Below, in pieces: positions 1 through 11,900 of a DNA stretch of 64,000 bases. The notes under the pieces are model-generated. The model was given only the letters and a program-made list of their open reading frames with translations. It was not told where the DNA came from and did not search any database. Source of the DNA: Stratiolaelaps scimitus. Taxonomy: Eukaryota; Arthropoda; Arachnida; Mesostigmata; Laelapidae. The stretch spans positions 860,001 through 924,000 of the forward strand of contig JABWDB010000048.1 in NCBI GenBank assembly GCA_019614645.1, read 5' to 3'. The stretch's first letter is position 1. Every line of letters begins with the position of its first letter. The position numbers and the translations under genes are program-made.

Positions 1-81
1 GAGAGAACGTAAGCGGTTTTTTTTTCTAAAACACTGCAGTTCCGTTAATAATAAACGAAATCACTTTGTATTGAATCGTAC

Positions 82-222
82 CTCGATGGCTCCACTGCGA
101 GCAGCCACTGTGTTGTCGAACACCTTCTTAATGTAGATGCTCGTATCACCATCGCGAATTTGGTTGTTCGAGCCACCTGTTACAGCGAATCCGAGTCGAT
201 CTCCATTCCTCATCAGGTTTAC
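82..222 (-). CDS. PDZ scaffold exon E (start of PDZ2, gene runs off the edge)
   Basis: The acceptor is CTCGATAG and the donor is GAG|GTACGA; 47 codons, phase 0 at both ends. The exon encodes VNLMRNGDRLGFAVTGGSNN, DGDTSIYIKKVFDNTVAARS and GAIE. LGFAVTGG is the binding loop of a second PDZ domain that follows PDZ1 with a linker of only a few residues, so the two may act as a tandem supramodule. The rest of PDZ2 and the gene's 3' end lie beyond position 1. Confidence 0.92.
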
Positions 223-1057
223 CTATCGAGTCAAATGTAACATAACGCCATAGTAGTCCCGGTACGTGAACGGCACGAGCGATCACCCATAGGTTGACTC
301 GGTACGTGAGTGGGGATCTGATTCGAATTCATGTTGACACAAAACAGTGTTATTTGAGCTTCCAATAAAAAAAATCAAGGGTTTTCAGTAAATTTCTATT
401 TCCTGGCCAGGTGCAATATCTCTATCCACTCACACACGTTATACGCTGCAAATTATCATTAACAGTCGCCGTATCGTATGTTTACTTCGTTATCATCATA
501 TGCTTGTAGGGTGTGTCATTTGAAGAGATTGACATGGTTGATATCGACGACTGGTGGGAATTCGTGAAAACCCCGTACAATGAACATCGTGAGGAGAGTA
601 ATCTCACCCGACAACGAGCCAAAGCATGACTTCAGCTATTTTACCTGTATCTACAATGCATTAATGAGGGGTTATTATCTTCAAGCTGATAGCTAATGAT
701 TTAATTCGTTTTCTAGCTCTAATTTTGACTTTAAGAATCTTAAGTAATTCTTAAATCTGAGGTATTAAATGAAAAGGCAGAATTTTTCCAATTTACGATC
801 AAGCATACCCACGACCCATCTCACCGCAACTTTACAATTGTAAAGTAGTTATTCAAACGGCTGAGGGCATTTAACAGCGTGACTACTTAGGCTCTACTTC
901 AGCCTTTTCTGTTGACGAGTTGATTCTTGCTCACGCTTGTGTGACAGTGTGAGAACTTACTATTATATAAAACAAGTACCATAAAACAACCACCTTCGTG
1001 CCGTGATCATTGTTCAAGCTAGAAAGGAGTTTAATAAAAGTATCAGCCTCAGCGAAC

Positions 1058-1198
1058 CTGTACAACGTGTACTTTTCCGACATATCGCCGCACGGTTAAG
1101 ACGAGCGAATCTCGTGCTGAGACGATGATGTGTTTGGCTTCCTCGTGACTGACACTCGTGAAATCCCTTCCATTGGCGGTTACAATGAGATCGCCCAC
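1058..1198 (-). CDS. PDZ scaffold exon D (end of PDZ1)
   Basis: The acceptor is CTTCCACAG and the donor is CAG|GTTCGC; 47 codons. The exon encodes VGDLIVTANGRDFTSVSHEE, AKHIIVSARDSLVLTVRR and YVGKVHVVQ. VGDLI and NG are the usual PDZ beta-D/E elements. H609 is the first residue of helix alpha-B, which marks class I ligand preference (Ser or Thr at -2). PDZ1 spans about residues 542-629. Confidence 0.93.
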
Positions 1199-1261
1199 CT
1201 GTGGAAGAAAGCCAATTGAAAGTGTTAACAGAACTTTTTTTTATAATTTCCTTATATATGT

Positions 1262-1487
1262 ATAAACCGAACACTTTTTTGTGAAAATGCAAGTCTCTAA
1301 TATGAGTCTCATTATTGTTGGGTCACTCTGAGGCGAACCGTCGGGCGAACCCTGTTCTTTTTTAAGGTTTGCCTCAGAGTGACCCACCAATAATGAGACG
1401 TTTTAAGGTTCGTCTCAGGGTGACCCAACAACAATGAGACCCCCATTAGAGACTTGCATTTTCACAAAAAAGTGTCAGGTTTATGTT
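1262..1487. repeat. Nested mariner-type terminal repeats forming a long palindrome
   Basis: Three copies of a 34-base terminal repeat (GTCTCATTATTGTTGGGTCA...) lie at 1306-1339 (forward), 1366-1399 and 1407-1440 (reverse). Outside them, 1263-1302 and 1443-1483 are also inverted copies of each other (TTTTTGTGAAAATGCAAGTC). The whole block can fold into one hairpin. It looks like a MITE or the junction of two mariner copies in head-to-head array. Confidence 0.8.
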
Positions 1488-2135
1488 TCAAAAGAAGAAG
1501 TGTCTTGCAGTGGACGAGACATGGCCTGTATAGGAGACCGGAAAAAGTTCAAGTGAAACAGAGGCTACGACCAGGTGAACAGGCAATGGCGGTAGCAGTA
1601 CCAAATAGATTCGAGCCTAAAGTAATGGTGGCACTTGCCATGGATCTCAACGAAATTGGCTATTACGAGATTTTGGGCTCAAAAGAAAAAATGGACTGCT
1701 GGATATTTCGAGTTCTTCAAGGGACTCATGAATAATTGGCATGGCAATAGGAAGCACCGAGTGTGGCTGCTCGATGACAATGCTAGGGCACATCGTAACA
1801 ATGAAATTACGTCCTGGCTTAAGGCCCACAAGATTGAGCGATGGCGTCACCCCCCCTTTTTTTTTTTTTTTAAAGGGGGGGTGTTGGCATGCTAATGCAT
1901 GCCAACAACATGGCCGCCCCCCCTATGGAACTGTTGACGATGTTCAACAGCACCACCCTTCCCGGTATCGCTTATCGCATTACTTACTAGGGCGTCACCC
2001 CCCCTAAGGTTTTCGGGCTGACTCTCAGCCAACACTTAACATCCACCCCTCCTATTCCCCCGATTTAAGCCCGTGTGACTATGGTTGCTTCCATCGATTA
2101 AAGAGGGCTAGAGGTAGCAGTGTATAAATAAAAGA
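1484..2135 (+). pseudogene. Broken mariner transposase (D34D type), interrupted by an insert
   Basis: Several frames encode pieces of a mariner-family DDE transposase: MVALAMDLNEIGYYEILGSK, then after a frameshift HRVWLLDDNARAHRNNEI and TSWLKAHKIERW, then after a foreign insert HPSYSPDLSPCDYGCFHRLK. LLDDNARAH holds the second catalytic Asp and SPCDYGCF the third; 34 residues would separate them, the mariner D34D spacing. The N-terminal DNA-binding part is missing. At least one frameshift, a stop at 1733 and the insert at about 1851-2043 mean it cannot be active. Confidence 0.85.
1843..2045. mobile_element. Short insert within the mariner relic, flanked by direct repeats
   Basis: The insert is bounded by GGCGTCACCCCCC at 1843-1856 and again at 1991-2004, a likely target-site duplication. 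It contains a T tract, G and C runs and the palindrome GTTGGCATGCTAATGCATGC around 1884-1907. Just after it comes the dispersed tail motif TTCGGGCTGACTCTCAGCC. The string GTCACCCCCCCTAAGG recurs near 48997-49012, so it is part of a dispersed family. Confidence 0.5.
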
Positions 2136-2351
2136 GGTGCATACCTCTAACTCATACTAAATAATTTTTGATTTAACTTACTTAGTGTATGTGTTTTTTT
2201 CATTTTTGGGTCAACCTAATATATATATATATATGTATATATATACATTATGCTTAAAATGTTAAACGTTTTATTTGTATATTAAAGAGACTGCAATTTT
2301 ACAACGCTTCAGGTCTCCTATGTGTTCGTGTGTGCATATATCGATTTGTAC

Positions 2352-2443
2352 CTTCAGTCGGCCGTCAACAGCCGCGGCGCCATCGGGGGTGACATCGGCG
2401 ACGTAAACGCCTTCATCTTTCGAGCGAATTTCTTGACCGCGAC
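2352..2443 (-). CDS. PDZ scaffold exon C (middle of PDZ1)
   Basis: The acceptor is TTGTATTCAG and the donor is GAAG|GTACAA. Together with exon B it restores ILGGRGQE, followed by EGVYVADVTPDGAAAVDGRL, the classic PDZ stretch (GVYV, GGAA-like turn, DGRLK). It ends in phase 0 at K591. The intron before it is 3.6 kb. Confidence 0.92.
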
Positions 2444-2546
2444 CTGAATACAATTAAAGGACACCAATTAATCCAGTCGTCATATGACTTTTGCCTAGGC
2501 TTCAAAAAGCATCTTCTATAAGTAATGGCTCAAAACGAGATATGTT

Positions 2547-2709
2547 TGTACTTACATGGTTCGGTATTTTAGGTTTTTATTCTACTGAAGGTGGATTTCA
2601 AAAAATGCGACTGACAGTAATAATTAATTATTATTACTGTCAGTCGTATTTTAAAAAATCCACCTTCAGTAGAATAAAAACCTAAAAAGATCCGAACTGT
2701 GTAAGTAAT
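2547..2709. repeat. Long near-perfect inverted repeat (MITE-like hairpin)
   Basis: Arms of about 78 bases pair around a centre at 2627. The core arms 2569-2598 (TTAGGTTTTTATTCTACTGA...) and 2656-2685 match almost base for base. The loop-proximal CTGACAGTAATAA (2611-2623) pairs with 2631-2643. The outer parts TACTTACATGGTTCGG and CCGAACTGTGTAAGTA continue the pairing with small gaps. It is AT-rich and non-coding. A folded MITE is the likely identity. Confidence 0.85.
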
Positions 2710-5501
2710 AATAATTACTCATTATCATTACCAAGATTAACTCTTTGATAATAATAACAATAATAATATTAATTATGTTAATGATTATTCTCATAACCAC
2801 GATTATAATATTTATTTAACTCAATGTGTGGACTTTGTTTCACGGGCGTATCTGCGCGGAGATAGTTACATGCAACCCAAGCTTCGCTCAAAGTTGTACT
2901 ATCCTCCTCGCGACGATATTTCGCTTTCCATTTCATGGTTGAAATCGCCAGGATTGTTTGCGTTTGAGCAGAAAATCGCTCGACTATTATGTTAGATATC
3001 AGACACGACACGAATGGAACACCTTCTCTTTTAGGAGCCAGTCTCTTACTAGGATGCACGGAGTCTCGCCTTGTCGAAACAATGACACCTTAATATTATA
3101 TTTATGTGAATGCATTTGTAGGTTAGTTTTTCATTGCTGTCTCTGTTATTGACGGCGGGGGCGTGGCCAGCAGTCAACCTTCTACGGACGGCGTTGCTTA
3201 AGTCTACGGCAAAGCCTTTACGTTTGTACGATTCGCCGGCAGCAATCATAGCTGAATCATATCGTAAACAAGCTACGGACAGAGTCTGGCATAGTCGCTG
3301 TTCACACAGGACAGGATTCCAATGGTCCCAAGGGTCTTTGCGATCTAGCTGCCGCCCGCCTCGGCCGGGTTAACCGAACGTGAGTCGTAAGCCCGACGGA
3401 GTGCGACGCAGACGAACACGGAATCAAAAATGGGATTTAATCCTCTCTTCCCGTCCTGGTCAATTGCTTACTAATTTGTCTCGACCATGTGTAATTTGAC
3501 CAATAATTAATACAACCCGAATCGAAGCACCCTCTTACACGACTAGCTGCAAATTAGCTGACATTGTTCAGAATTCAGATCGATCTTATTCAGGTGAATG
3601 GTTTCAAACAGCTAAACATTGTGTCATAGTCGTATTTAACAGGGTAACAATTGTATTAGAATAAAATATTTATATAATATTTAACATTTTGTATTAGTAA
3701 TATAGCTTAGTTACCTCTATAATAGTAATTAACACGGCAACGGTTATTGTAACAATTGAACAATAACATCCAGATATAGTCTACTCGTTATATCATCTAC
3801 TCATCTAGTCTACAAATACATCGGTGCTCAATAGTTGAATGGTTTGGGTGTCCATGGAAGGACTAATTAATCAGGATAATTATCAGTGCGAAAGTGCCAG
3901 AACGATAGATTTACCTAGGTGCCAACAGTGCAACCCTAGCCTAGGTGATTCCAAGGAAAACGATGGACTCTACAAAGACGACACCTGGCTAGATTGGTGT
4001 ACCGCGAGTTAGCAGACTGCGGCGTGACTGCGGATAATCATGGACACGTACCCACCTATCCTTCTCTCTGACAATTAACAACTAAGTGAGAGACGATACT
4101 GTAAACAACATGGTGGTATCTATGTCCGTGGAAGGTTTGAGCGGAGACGGTGAGATACTGTCACAAATCAGATACAAGACGTCTCCTCTCTCATGGTCAG
4201 GTGCACGTGAGACGCTTGGGCACAACCCCCCATGGGGGACATGAGACTGATCGAGTCGTAGGTGTAGGTGTGGGGACACAGCTCGGTGAGAATATGGATC
4301 TGCGTGAACAACTAATTGAAGATTGGGCATGATCACCATCATGATTGCCTCCCACCTCTGCAAACCTCGTTAGGAGTAATAGTAATTCAGGCCCAAATCA
4401 GGCCCAAGAGGTAGATACACGACTTTTATTGAGTAGGTGTCTCACACTATCGCAGTAAAGCCTGTTGTTTCTCCATGATGGATGTTTGTCGTCTACTTCA
4501 CGCTAAGAAAATGATAAGTGGATCGAAAGGCAGGAGTTTTCTTTGAGTTTGTGTCCTAGAGGACCTGCTACCACTTGCAATTAATAACAGTAATAATATA
4601 GTAATAAAAATTAACGATAGTCGTAGTTGTAATTAACATAATCATAAGACTCTTGGTGGTGTTGGCAGTAATCATTTCGTCTATGATGCAGATCTGCCAT
4701 CATTTACTTTTTCGGGCTGACTCTCAGCCAACATTTAACGTGCAGATCTGCCATGGCATATATATATATATATATCGTTGTTCATAGTACCGATATTGGT
4801 TCAGCGAGTGGCGTCGATAGCTGGAGTTCGTATTTTAGTCAAGCAACCTTCCTAGAAAGTTCCTGAGGCTATTTCACACAGAGATAGATAGCGATATCAT
4901 TAGTTCCTCTCTGCGTACGTTGATACCAGCAGTGATCTCTTCAAAGACTTAAAGGATCTTCGTCCATACTCAGATTGACGACACACCAATCAGCTAAGAT
5001 TAATCGGTCAAGGCATGCCGATGCCGTACATGGCGTTGCGTAATGAGTCGTCACCAGGACGCATTGCGGCGATAGTGTGAACAATATCAAAATATTCCCA
5101 TCTATCTCATTGTCCTATTATCACGAGGCCATTGTCGCCAGGCGACTCATCGAGGCCTAATCGAGAGATATTGTCCTTGCCTCGAAACGATGCTAACTGC
5201 GCCGGCGATTACTCAGTAGACAACAGGGCCTGATTAGGCATCATGATGGCTATTCAAAAGGAAAAATGTAATCAATGTAACAAAATAACATGGATAACAT
5301 AAACACATATTCCTTTAATAAACCAGTAAACATTTATCTTTACGGATATCGAAGGGGGGTTTGGCGCAAACATGTCACAGGAATCTTGCTAAACTTTCTG
5401 CCGTCACTGACTAACTTTTACCTCGATACCGCTGTCGAATTCAGGTTCGAACAATTGAACTCAACGACAATCTATGCAACATATGTATACATACCAGGGC
5501 T

Positions 5502-5758
5502 GTATTTTCAAGCTGACCCTCCCCTATCTGACAAGCCTCAGCTCTGAACTCTTTAGGTATTACTATGACTAGGACCTGTCTGAGCCTAAGCTTTGCTTAT
5601 TCTCTTCCTTACTCGTACGTGGCAAGAATCTTCACATAAAGAAAGATTGATAAATAACTCCAAAGATTCTCGAACGCGTCTGACAGGATTTGAACCCAAC
5701 ACACACGCACCTCCGGACAAGCAGCCCAGAACGCCCACCACTACACCATCCATGGGAG
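5502..5758 (-). mobile_element. tRNA-derived SINE, family B, near full length
   Basis: In reverse complement it has a tRNA-like head (CCATGGATGG... GGGTTCAAATCCTGTCAGAC) with box-B-like GGTTCAAATCC, a middle with CTTGCCACGTACGAGTAAGG and GAATAAGCAAAG, and the tail GGTCAGCTTGAAAA. It is diverged from the other copies at 39800, 47788 and 55498. Confidence 0.85.
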
Positions 5759-6000
5759 ATGCATATCAGGGCTAACGCGGATTTCATATATCTCACCATC
5801 AATTAATGAATTGCAAAAGCTCACTAAATGAAGCATGTAAGCATCTGAAAGTCAATGTCTCCGGGCCGACCCACAGCCTTAAACACTCTATGGCTACGGT
5901 CCAACTGTTCTTGGCATCGAACCATCTAAGAATCGCGTTTGTAAATCGGTTGCGGCGTTTTGTCAACATCGCATCTAAACCCTTCGAAATGAACACATAC

Positions 6001-6115
6001 CGCCGAGAATGATGAATCCGAAGTCGCTCTCATCGTGTCGTCGAATGAGGATATCCTCCTGCTGCCATTCATCGTTGTGGTCACGTTCGCGACGGCTATG
6101 CAGACTCTCTCGCGA
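6001..6115 (-). CDS. PDZ scaffold exon B (start of PDZ1)
   Basis: The acceptor CAATTTCAG opens in phase 0, matching exon A; the donor GGCG|GTATGT is phase 1. The exon encodes SRESLHSRRERDHNDEWQQE then DILIRRHDESDFGFIILG. FGFIILGG is the carboxylate-binding loop of a PDZ domain (the GLGF position). The frame is open some 30 codons further upstream, so a longer exon start is possible. Confidence 0.88.
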
Positions 6116-6379
6116 CTGAAATTGCGTCGGCGGCATCGGCGACGTCGACGGCGCATACGTGAACATCGAAGTCGACAAAACGTCGTCGCGGATGGGGCGG
6201 GAAATAGCGGAACATGAAAATGATGACGTTTTCGTTAGTGCCTATGTGCGTTTGTTCGTGCGTGAACTATAGGTGTTTATGTGTATCTGTGGGGGAAGCT
6301 GATTGGGCAAAAATGCGCCAGGATACAGGCGACCTGACCGAACACGCTGCAGCCTACGGGATTGTGGTGATGCAGATCT

Positions 6380-6417
<38 letters not shown>

Positions 6418-7355
6418 CTAGAGAACAAAATACGCTCCAGTTTTAGTCTAGAGAAGACTATGATTCCGTTTTGGGGAATCAGCAGGTAGCGACCGAGTTC
6501 AGCCCAGCCTAGCGTGAGACGCGAAGTGATAAGAGACCCAGATCGACAGGCAGAGTGAGAAACAGAGGAAATGAGAGAGAGAGAGAGAGATAAAAGTGAT
6601 ATGTGTTACGAAGATCGTATCCAATATAGAGTTTTACGCAAACAGTAGAAGGTCTCCCCGCTCTCGATGTAAGGACGAATTCGTTATTGATTGGCCAACC
6701 AAGAAAAAGGTCTTCGGGCTGACTCTCAGCCAGCATTTAACGCCCACGCTACTGCTGCTTTTTAGCATTGCTTCGTAAGAAGGACAACCCCTTGTGAAAA
6801 TGCAAATGGACAACGGTGGAGATTGAACCCGTGCCCCTACGTGTCTCTCCTACGATTGCGTGGCGCACGCGAATGCATCACGCCACTAGTGGATTGGCCG
6901 ACCAGCAGAATTCGAGTTGCTCGTCGTTATAACCGTGATGAAATCGATTTCAAACATTCGATTTGCCCTGTTAGGATTTAGCGAGAACTTATGCGTTTGC
7001 AAAGTTGCAGTTCCGTAAATAAACAGATATATGATTGATTGATTGATTCACCTTGCAATGAGATGTGCTATTGATTCGAAGCATCGATTATATGAATTGT
7101 CAAAGTCCATAATCTAGGGACATATGAGACGGTGTTTGGGTCGCTGTCACGACATCTATCAGATTATTTCGTGATGTCAGAGCGACAACTCAACTCAGAT
7201 TCAAGCTTGGCCACATACAATAGTCAGAAATTGCATCAGATAACTGCAATACTTAGCAGTTTAATGAGAGAGAGAGAAATATTCGTCGAGATTATTGTAC
7301 TTGACACGGCTCTTCGTTTCTTTTTGCCGGACATCTATATGGCACATGTACACAC
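6116..7355. other. Intron of the PDZ gene (A-B)
   Basis: It holds TA and GA microsatellites, a GGGCTGACTCTCAGCC tail near 6717, a family D SINE piece at 6795-6900 and a worn family A tail near 6990. No exon is seen. Confidence 0.6.
6382..6413. repeat. TA microsatellite
   Basis: A (TA)n tract flanked by CAGATCTAGA and CACATCTAGAG, which are inverted copies of each other. It lies in the intron before PDZ exon B. Confidence 0.95.
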
Positions 7356-8921
7356 CTTAGTCATTGGGCGTAGAGTTTTTCGGCCAGATTGCCGCGGTGT
7401 CGAAGTGACTGGACCGTCATCGGGCGAGTCATTCAGATTGTCAGCAGACAATCCCGAGGCCGGGTGGCCATGAGTCGCCGCAGATCGAGGTGTCGGAGAC
7501 AGGCCCAGCAATGCTAGGTTACTGCCGCTTGAGCTCGAGTGCGTCGCCCCAATCACACGGGCGGGACGCGCATGATAACGCTGAAATGATCCTGATGCTG
7601 TTGGCGATGCTGACGATTCGGCATTTGAGCTGTGTTCAGGAAGACCTGAGCTGTTGGCTCGCCGGTACAGGCTGTCACGCTTCTGTATAGCGACGCCACC
7701 GGATCTCGTTGCCGTCGACACCGTCGACGTTGGATACCCGTAGAATTCTTCGTCGCGCGGCTGGCCCGGTGCTGTCTCGTTCGTTGGGAGTGCGGCCGCC
7801 GACTTGTATCGCTCGCTGACCCTTGTCTGCTCCGTGACATTCTGTTGCGAGTTGAACTTGTCTCGAAGCGGAGCATTGTACGGCTCTACCGGGCCAGCTC
7901 GAGGAGCAAGCCCTGATGAACGCTCTGACGTCTGAGAGCCGCTGTGGGCTCGGGAGTGCTCTGGTGAGGCGGCTTCGGCCAGTTGCCTGAACTTGTTGAG
8001 GGCCTGATTGAACTTTGCCGTTCCAGATTGCGTATCATTATCCAGATCTTGCTGTAGTTCCGTCTGGCTTCGTTTCGCCGGACTATTGTAGCGACTGTTG
8101 ATTATCTCGACTGTCCTCGTGCTGGTAGCAGCTGCGCTCTCGTTTCCAGCACGATTCCAACTTTTGGGCGGGCCTTTGGCCAGCGGCCGATTGTCGGCAT
8201 GTGTCTGCTTGTTGTATGGCCTCTCAGTTTCAGCAGCAAGATCTCCGGAGGAGTCAGCCAGGTCCTTCTGAGAACGCGATCTGTACCAGGACGACTCGGC
8301 TAGACCAACTTGCTTCTCCGGTCCCGACTTGAACGCTCGATGTTTCTGAACACTTGCGAATTTCGCTGAGCTAACTTCGTCTGAGCTGAATTCGTCCTCC
8401 ACTACCCGAGCGTCGGCTTTACCATGCATGGGCTTCGTCTCTCTACCGTTGTACTGCAGGCCTTGCTGCGATACCGGGGTGCTGGTTGCCTCGGGCCGGC
8501 CGTTCCTCTCTCTAATGTCCACCATGCCGTTTGTTGGATATGCAATCTCAGCTGGGTGCGAAATTTGGCGTACGTGGCGGTCCTGAGGCCCAGGACCGGG
8601 ACCCGGACTCGGATTCGGCCCAGGCCTGTTTTCCAAATCCACGACCTGCGCGTCGGGATCCCGCCGGCCGCGTCTTGCACTCGACGGAAGAGACCCTCCG
8701 CGACGACGTGGTTCCTGCGGGCGAGAAACACGATTCTGGGAGTACTGCGAATCAGTGACATCCGGACTGTAACCGGGGTAGCTGCTGTGACTCTGGACCC
8801 CATATCGCGGAATTGTCGTCAAGTTACTGCTGCTGAGGTTCTTCTGGACGGAATAGTAGCTCTTCGGCTCCTTGCCCAAGTTCCACAGCGACTTCCATTC
8901 TTGTAAGTTGAAGATACGCAT
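7356..8921 (-). CDS. PDZ scaffold gene, exon A (first coding exon)
   Basis: This is the first coding exon of a multi-PDZ protein; the orthologue is not recognised. It starts at the ATG of MRIFNLQEWKSLWNLGK and runs 522 codons to the strong donor AAG|GTGTGT in phase 0. The frame is open further upstream but without an ATG, so this start is preferred. After the 17-residue head the chain is long, polar and disordered, rich in Ser, Pro, Arg and Gly. Candidate linear motifs include RRGGSLPSS, SRSQKDL, KFNQALNKFRQLAEA (a possible short helix), RDKFNSQQNV and KSAAAL. It has no signal peptide and no membrane segment. A diverged second copy lies upstream at 15713-16747. Confidence 0.88.
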
Positions 8922-8999
8922 CACGTGATCCTCGCTAGCAGCTTCGCCGCCCGAGTTACGCGTGCCGCGGTATCGAAATGCCAACCGTATGAGTCACAG

Positions 9000-11900
9000 T
9001 GCGCTCACAACAGAGCCGCCTATAGTTCCGTTAGCTACTGCTGCTGCTGCTGCTTTGCTGCTCCAGGTACTCTCTTCAACCACTTTGTCGCTTGTTACTG
9101 CCTGTAACTAGGACCGCCTTAACCACTACGATAGGTGTAAGTGGCGGCTCTTCAACTGACAGCCTCTAAGGAATAAGGGCCAACGAGCTTCCGCGATTAC
9201 TCGTCCACTAAGTGTCTGTGAAGAGTGGCAATACTCTGGCAACACCACTAAGTCAACAGGTAGTAAAGCTCTCTTCAAAAGCCACTACTCGTATCCCCAC
9301 CCCTTTAATAAACCAAAGGGGGACAACCAGTGGTCGCGGAACCAGGCGAGGTGAAGTCGAGGTCGAGTCGAACTCGAAAGAACAAGCGGAAATGTCCTAC
9401 TGCTGCTGCTGCTGTTGACGATGAAACAGCCTGCAACAGAGACTGGTGTCGAACGGCCACCACGAAACACGCGATCACCGCGTTCTCCTTCAACCCTGTT
9501 AGCGGCAAACCAGGACACAAAGGCCGAAGTTGCCCGTGGCCACAATGCACACCCGATAGGTTCGCTTCGTTGGGTCCTTGTTCGATTGGTGGGAGTGACC
9601 CGTCCTGGCGTCGTTGAGATAACTTTTCCTAAGGCAGTTCCCTCCCCACCTCGCGTCGTCTCGCGTTGTTTCTCTCAGCGCTCCATCTCTCCTTTGACTT
9701 CCTCCTCTATGCGTGGTCCACGTTGTCCACTTCGCCCCGACAACGCCGACGGGAAAACAACGGACGAACACACAAACAAGAACGAGCGAACAAATGATAC
9801 AACTGTCGACGCCGGATACTGCCAGTACGGTGGATTACAATAGGTGGCTTAGCTTGCAGTAGGTAGTAGCTGCCGCTGCCGCCGCCGGCGTCGTTGCTGC
9901 CCTGCGCTCGCGTAGAGATACACAACGACACACTCATGCATACTCAGAGAGAGAGAGATTAAAGAAAGGGAGAATATATATATATATATACAAGAGAGAG
10001 GTAGAGGAGATAGAGAGAGAGAGAGATCGCAGTTTTCTCGAACGATGCAACGATCCTCCGCCGCCGCCGCCGCCGCCGTCCGTCAAACCAGCCACTCTCA
10101 CTTTACGCACAAACAGCAGTAACAAGCCAAATCTCACTAAAGTCACCACACACTCACTCGTTGTCCACTGGCTCGTTCATTGTACAGTCCACAAATAAGT
10201 ATATCTGCCCACGAGTTCCTCCGCACTCCTGGGCCGTCTCAGTGTCCGTCTGTCGGTCGGTGTGTCCGCCTCCCTCCGTGTCTGTCCGTCTGTCTGTGGG
10301 TCCACCTATCTCTTGTTCCGTAGGTCACTTAGTCGCCGGTGGACGTCGAGCGTTAACAACCATGAACGTTTACGAACTTACGCCGGGTACGCAACGGGGC
10401 TGGCAATGTGCAGCGCAAAATGGACGTCGTCCCCGTTTGGTAGGTAACTACGTCGTCAATGCCGGCCGAGTGGACTTGTTTGGTAGGTGGTAGTTCTGCT
10501 GTTGCTGCTGCTGCTGCTGCTGCTGTTGGGAGTAACGAGAGAAGGGAACGAATTAGCCTGTGGAGGGAGACTCGCTGCCAGTGTCGACTGGCCTCGTAAA
10601 CATTCGCCGCTTCTACGGTAGTGTAGTCCGGTCGAAAATATAGGCAGACATCACAGGTTTAGGGTAAGTCGGACTCATTCACGCTAACATAAAGTTATCG
10701 TGGCGATTTGCGGCTCGTAGGTCGAGGGGAGGCTTTTCGGCGTAGACGGTCAATGCATGAGCTTGACGGGTGGCCCGTTTGCTGCTGCCTCGCGCTGATG
10801 CGTGGACGCATGCGTATCGACATCGTGGGATGGCGCAAGGGAGACGGTTAACGATAAAGGCGTATTGGAGATTTTGTGCCACACGAACGAGCTATATACC
10901 CAGCGGGCTAGCTTACGAATATTGCATATATGCACAGCTATACATAGCTATGGAATCAGTCCGTTTTGGGTGTACGGCTTCTCTAGCCGCCAATGACTTC
11001 GTTCGTGAAGGAGGCTTACCTAGTGAGAACCACCCCAGACGCGTTATGATAGGGCAATCGACCACAAACAAACAAACAAACGAACAGATCACCCCTTCTT
11101 TGCCTTGAGCACGCACACACACGCACACCATCTATCTATCTCATCTCGTATAGTAGTGTCTGTCTAACGTGCCGTAGACGAATGCAGAAGCCCACCAGGA
11201 TCGTATTGCGGAATACTCAGCATGGCAGTAGATATCGCAAAGGCGAGCAGAGAGAGAGAGGAATGAGTTGACAGACAGGTACGAATGCAGGTAGACCGTC
11301 TGGGTAGATCTGGTAGATCCTATGGGAGCAGCATTGCCGTTACTGCTGCTCGTCTGTCTATCTACTATAATAACCATAGCCATTGTTGCTTGGCCAATCG
11401 GCTGCTCGGTCGTTGATAGTCGCGCCGTTCGCGCCAGTCGCGCGCTATTCGCTCCAAATGTTGTAGGAGCTATAGCAGTATATATATAAAGTGGTTGTCA
11501 CTGTAGTCGAAGTTGTATCACAAACCATATGCCTACCTCGTAAATGTTTTCCCTCCAGGAGCAGTGACCTTCTTGCTTCCTGTTACGCTGTGGCTGATGC
11601 CGACGAGCGATTCAACGAACGCTGATACGCGTTAGAATACGCCCGCGCTTACACCACCCGCCTTTGGACAGCGACGTTCTTCCGCGGGCGGCAGCAGCAG
11701 AAAACGTCTGCTAGCTCCACTGACCGTTGGCCAGCCGCGAATGCCGCCATCCATATTACTGCTATCGTGCATATTCTGTTCGACGGTGCAGTAGGTCCGG
11801 CAGAAATACGTCGTCGTTGTCCTCAAGTGTCCGCAGTCAGCGTTGGGTGGCGATAACGCTCATGAATCGGCAACGTCGAATACGGTATTCTAGGCCAAAC
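9000..11900 (-). promoter_or_regulatory. Probable 5' UTR / promoter region of the PDZ gene
   Basis: Upstream of exon A the base composition becomes GC-rich. The stretch holds CTG runs (9041-9056, 9401-9417, 10497-10527), purine tracts, and a GTCTGTCCGTCTGTC-type pyrimidine repeat (10240-10320). No coding frame here shows a recognisable domain. This pattern is common at arthropod developmental promoters and 5' UTRs, but no TATA or Inr element can be pinned down. Its role as promoter is inferred from position. Confidence 0.3.
10497..10527. repeat. CTG trinucleotide repeat
   Basis: An almost pure CTG run in the presumed 5' region of the PDZ gene. A similar run is at 63876-63896. Confidence 0.95.

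Larger units (their letters stand above)
2444..6000. other. Intron of the PDZ gene (B-C)
   Basis: Besides the hairpin at 2547 and the SINE at 5502, this stretch holds a GC-rich patch at 3150-3420 with no recognisable product, a TA tract at 4757 and two tail motifs GGGCTGACTCTCAGCC near 4713. I see no exon. Confidence 0.6.

Noticed and set aside
1014..1292. Minus-strand frame starting MHFHKKVFGL over PDZ exon D
   Set aside because: It reads the wrong frame of the exon and the mariner palindrome; the correct frame gives the PDZ sequence.
5799..5996. Minus-strand frame just 3' of PDZ exon B considered as an exon extension
   Set aside because: PDZ exon B ends at a good donor at 6001 and continues in phase into the exon at 2443, completing a PDZ domain without it.
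8424..8906. 160-codon plus-strand open frame
   Set aside because: It lies wholly antisense to PDZ exon A, whose frame is supported by splicing and by the second copy; GC-rich exons commonly leave the opposite strand open.
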